DNA from: Candidatus Thorarchaeota archaeon
GTDB taxonomy: Archaea > Asgardarchaeota > Thorarchaeia > Thorarchaeales > Thorarchaeaceae
Length of the DNA: 42,887 bases
Reading direction: 5' to 3'
Assembly: GCA_004524565.1 (NCBI GenBank)
Contig: SDNZ01000007.1
Location: 1 to 42,887 of the forward strand
How positions within the stretch are numbered: the first letter of the stretch is position 1; each line of letters opens with the position of its first letter. The translations under genes and the position numbers were made by a program. This document shows positions 42,709 through 42,887 of the stretch, piece after piece. A model generated the notes under the pieces. That model did no database searches, was not told where the DNA came from, and was given only the letters and a program-made list of their open reading frames with translations.

Positions 42709-42887
42709 ATGAATAAAGAATCCAGAGATAGCAAACTCGAGATTGAAAATATAATGAGTCTTGAAGATTCGCAAGCAATGAGTACAAAGCTTCGTGACTT
42801 CAATATTGAACAATCAAAGGGGCTTTCTACAAAACCTGAAACCATCTACAATCTAACTCTGAAAACTAAAGCAGGGGAAGTGGTTGG
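42709..42887 (+). CDS. Partial gene running off the right edge
   Basis: An ATG at 42709 with GAGGGAT a few bases upstream opens a frame that continues to the end of the window (59 complete codons). The visible N-terminus is polar and charged (MNKESRDSKLEIENIMSLED), with no recognisable domain. It lies 42 bases after nadC on the same strand and may belong to the same transcript. Function unknown. Confidence 0.6.
   Translation, partial: MNKESRDSKLEIENIMSLEDSQAMSTKLRDFNIEQSKGLSTKPETIYNLTLKTKAGEVV

Noticed and set aside
1-42887. CRISPR arrays, rRNA, transposase-type insertion sequences
   Set aside because: No regularly spaced repeats, no rRNA-like sequence and no transposase reading frames were seen.

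Overview
The window reads as a chromosomal segment of an Asgard (Promethearchaeota) archaeon, most like Thorarchaeia, though I cannot fix the lineage from sequence alone. Archaeal markers are ribosomal proteins S8e and L35Ae, deoxyhypusine synthase, two-gene ADP-forming acyl-CoA synthetase, NEMF/RqcH, AMMECR1 and TATA-box promoters. The Asgard signal is an MglA-like small GTPase beside a roadblock/LC7 protein, three more roadblock genes within 5 kb, a zinc-ribbon/vWA protein with a Sec23/24-like domain order, and an EMC6-like membrane protein. Coding density is high, genes are on both strands, and many starts (ATG, GTG, TTG) have GGAGG-type ribosome binding sites. I found no rRNA, convincing tRNA or CRISPR array.

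Layout. 0.3-6.4 kb: small membrane proteins, a secreted propeller/calcium-repeat surface protein, a VOC protein, deoxyhypusine synthase, L35Ae. 6.4-9.7 kb: a biotin-synthase-like radical SAM enzyme and acdA-acdB. 9.7-17 kb: a helical orphan, cis-prenyltransferase uppS, the MglA-like GTPase/roadblock pair, a membrane-anchored orphan, two roadblock genes, the vWA protein and a divergent fourth roadblock gene. 17.2-22 kb: the smc-scpA-scpB condensin operon. 22-24 kb: a free-standing LAGLIDADG endonuclease gene in opposite orientation. 24-28.7 kb: hypE, rps8e, hypA, a HEAT protein with a lysine-rich tail, a winged-helix/Zn-ribbon protein and an orphan. 28.8-33.7 kb (minus): a two-subunit fumarase followed by a TfrAB-like fumarate reductase/succinate dehydrogenase. 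33.8-38.2 kb: prepilin peptidase, KaiC-like ATPase, Lrp regulator, EMC6-like protein, RqcH. 38.3-42.9 kb: two CBS proteins, dihydroorotase, AMMECR1, nadC and a truncated gene at the window edge.

The most notable signal is at scpB. The endonuclease gene follows the scpB stop codon by 9 bases. Just beyond the endonuclease, 3 bases before the convergent hypE stop, lies a second diverged copy of the last ~25 codons of scpB (13 of 21 residues identical, 19 of 21 similar, only about 56% identical in DNA by my hand count). This is what is expected if a homing-type element inserted in the 3' end of scpB, supplied a replacement C-terminus and left the displaced tail behind.

Metabolically the window fits an anaerobe that conserves energy from acyl-CoA (AcdAB), interconverts malate, fumarate and succinate with a soluble or CCG-domain-linked enzyme, and matures a [NiFe] hydrogenase (HypA, HypE). 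The GTPase/roadblock/vWA neighbourhood is the best candidate for an under-described cytoplasmic or membrane-associated system.
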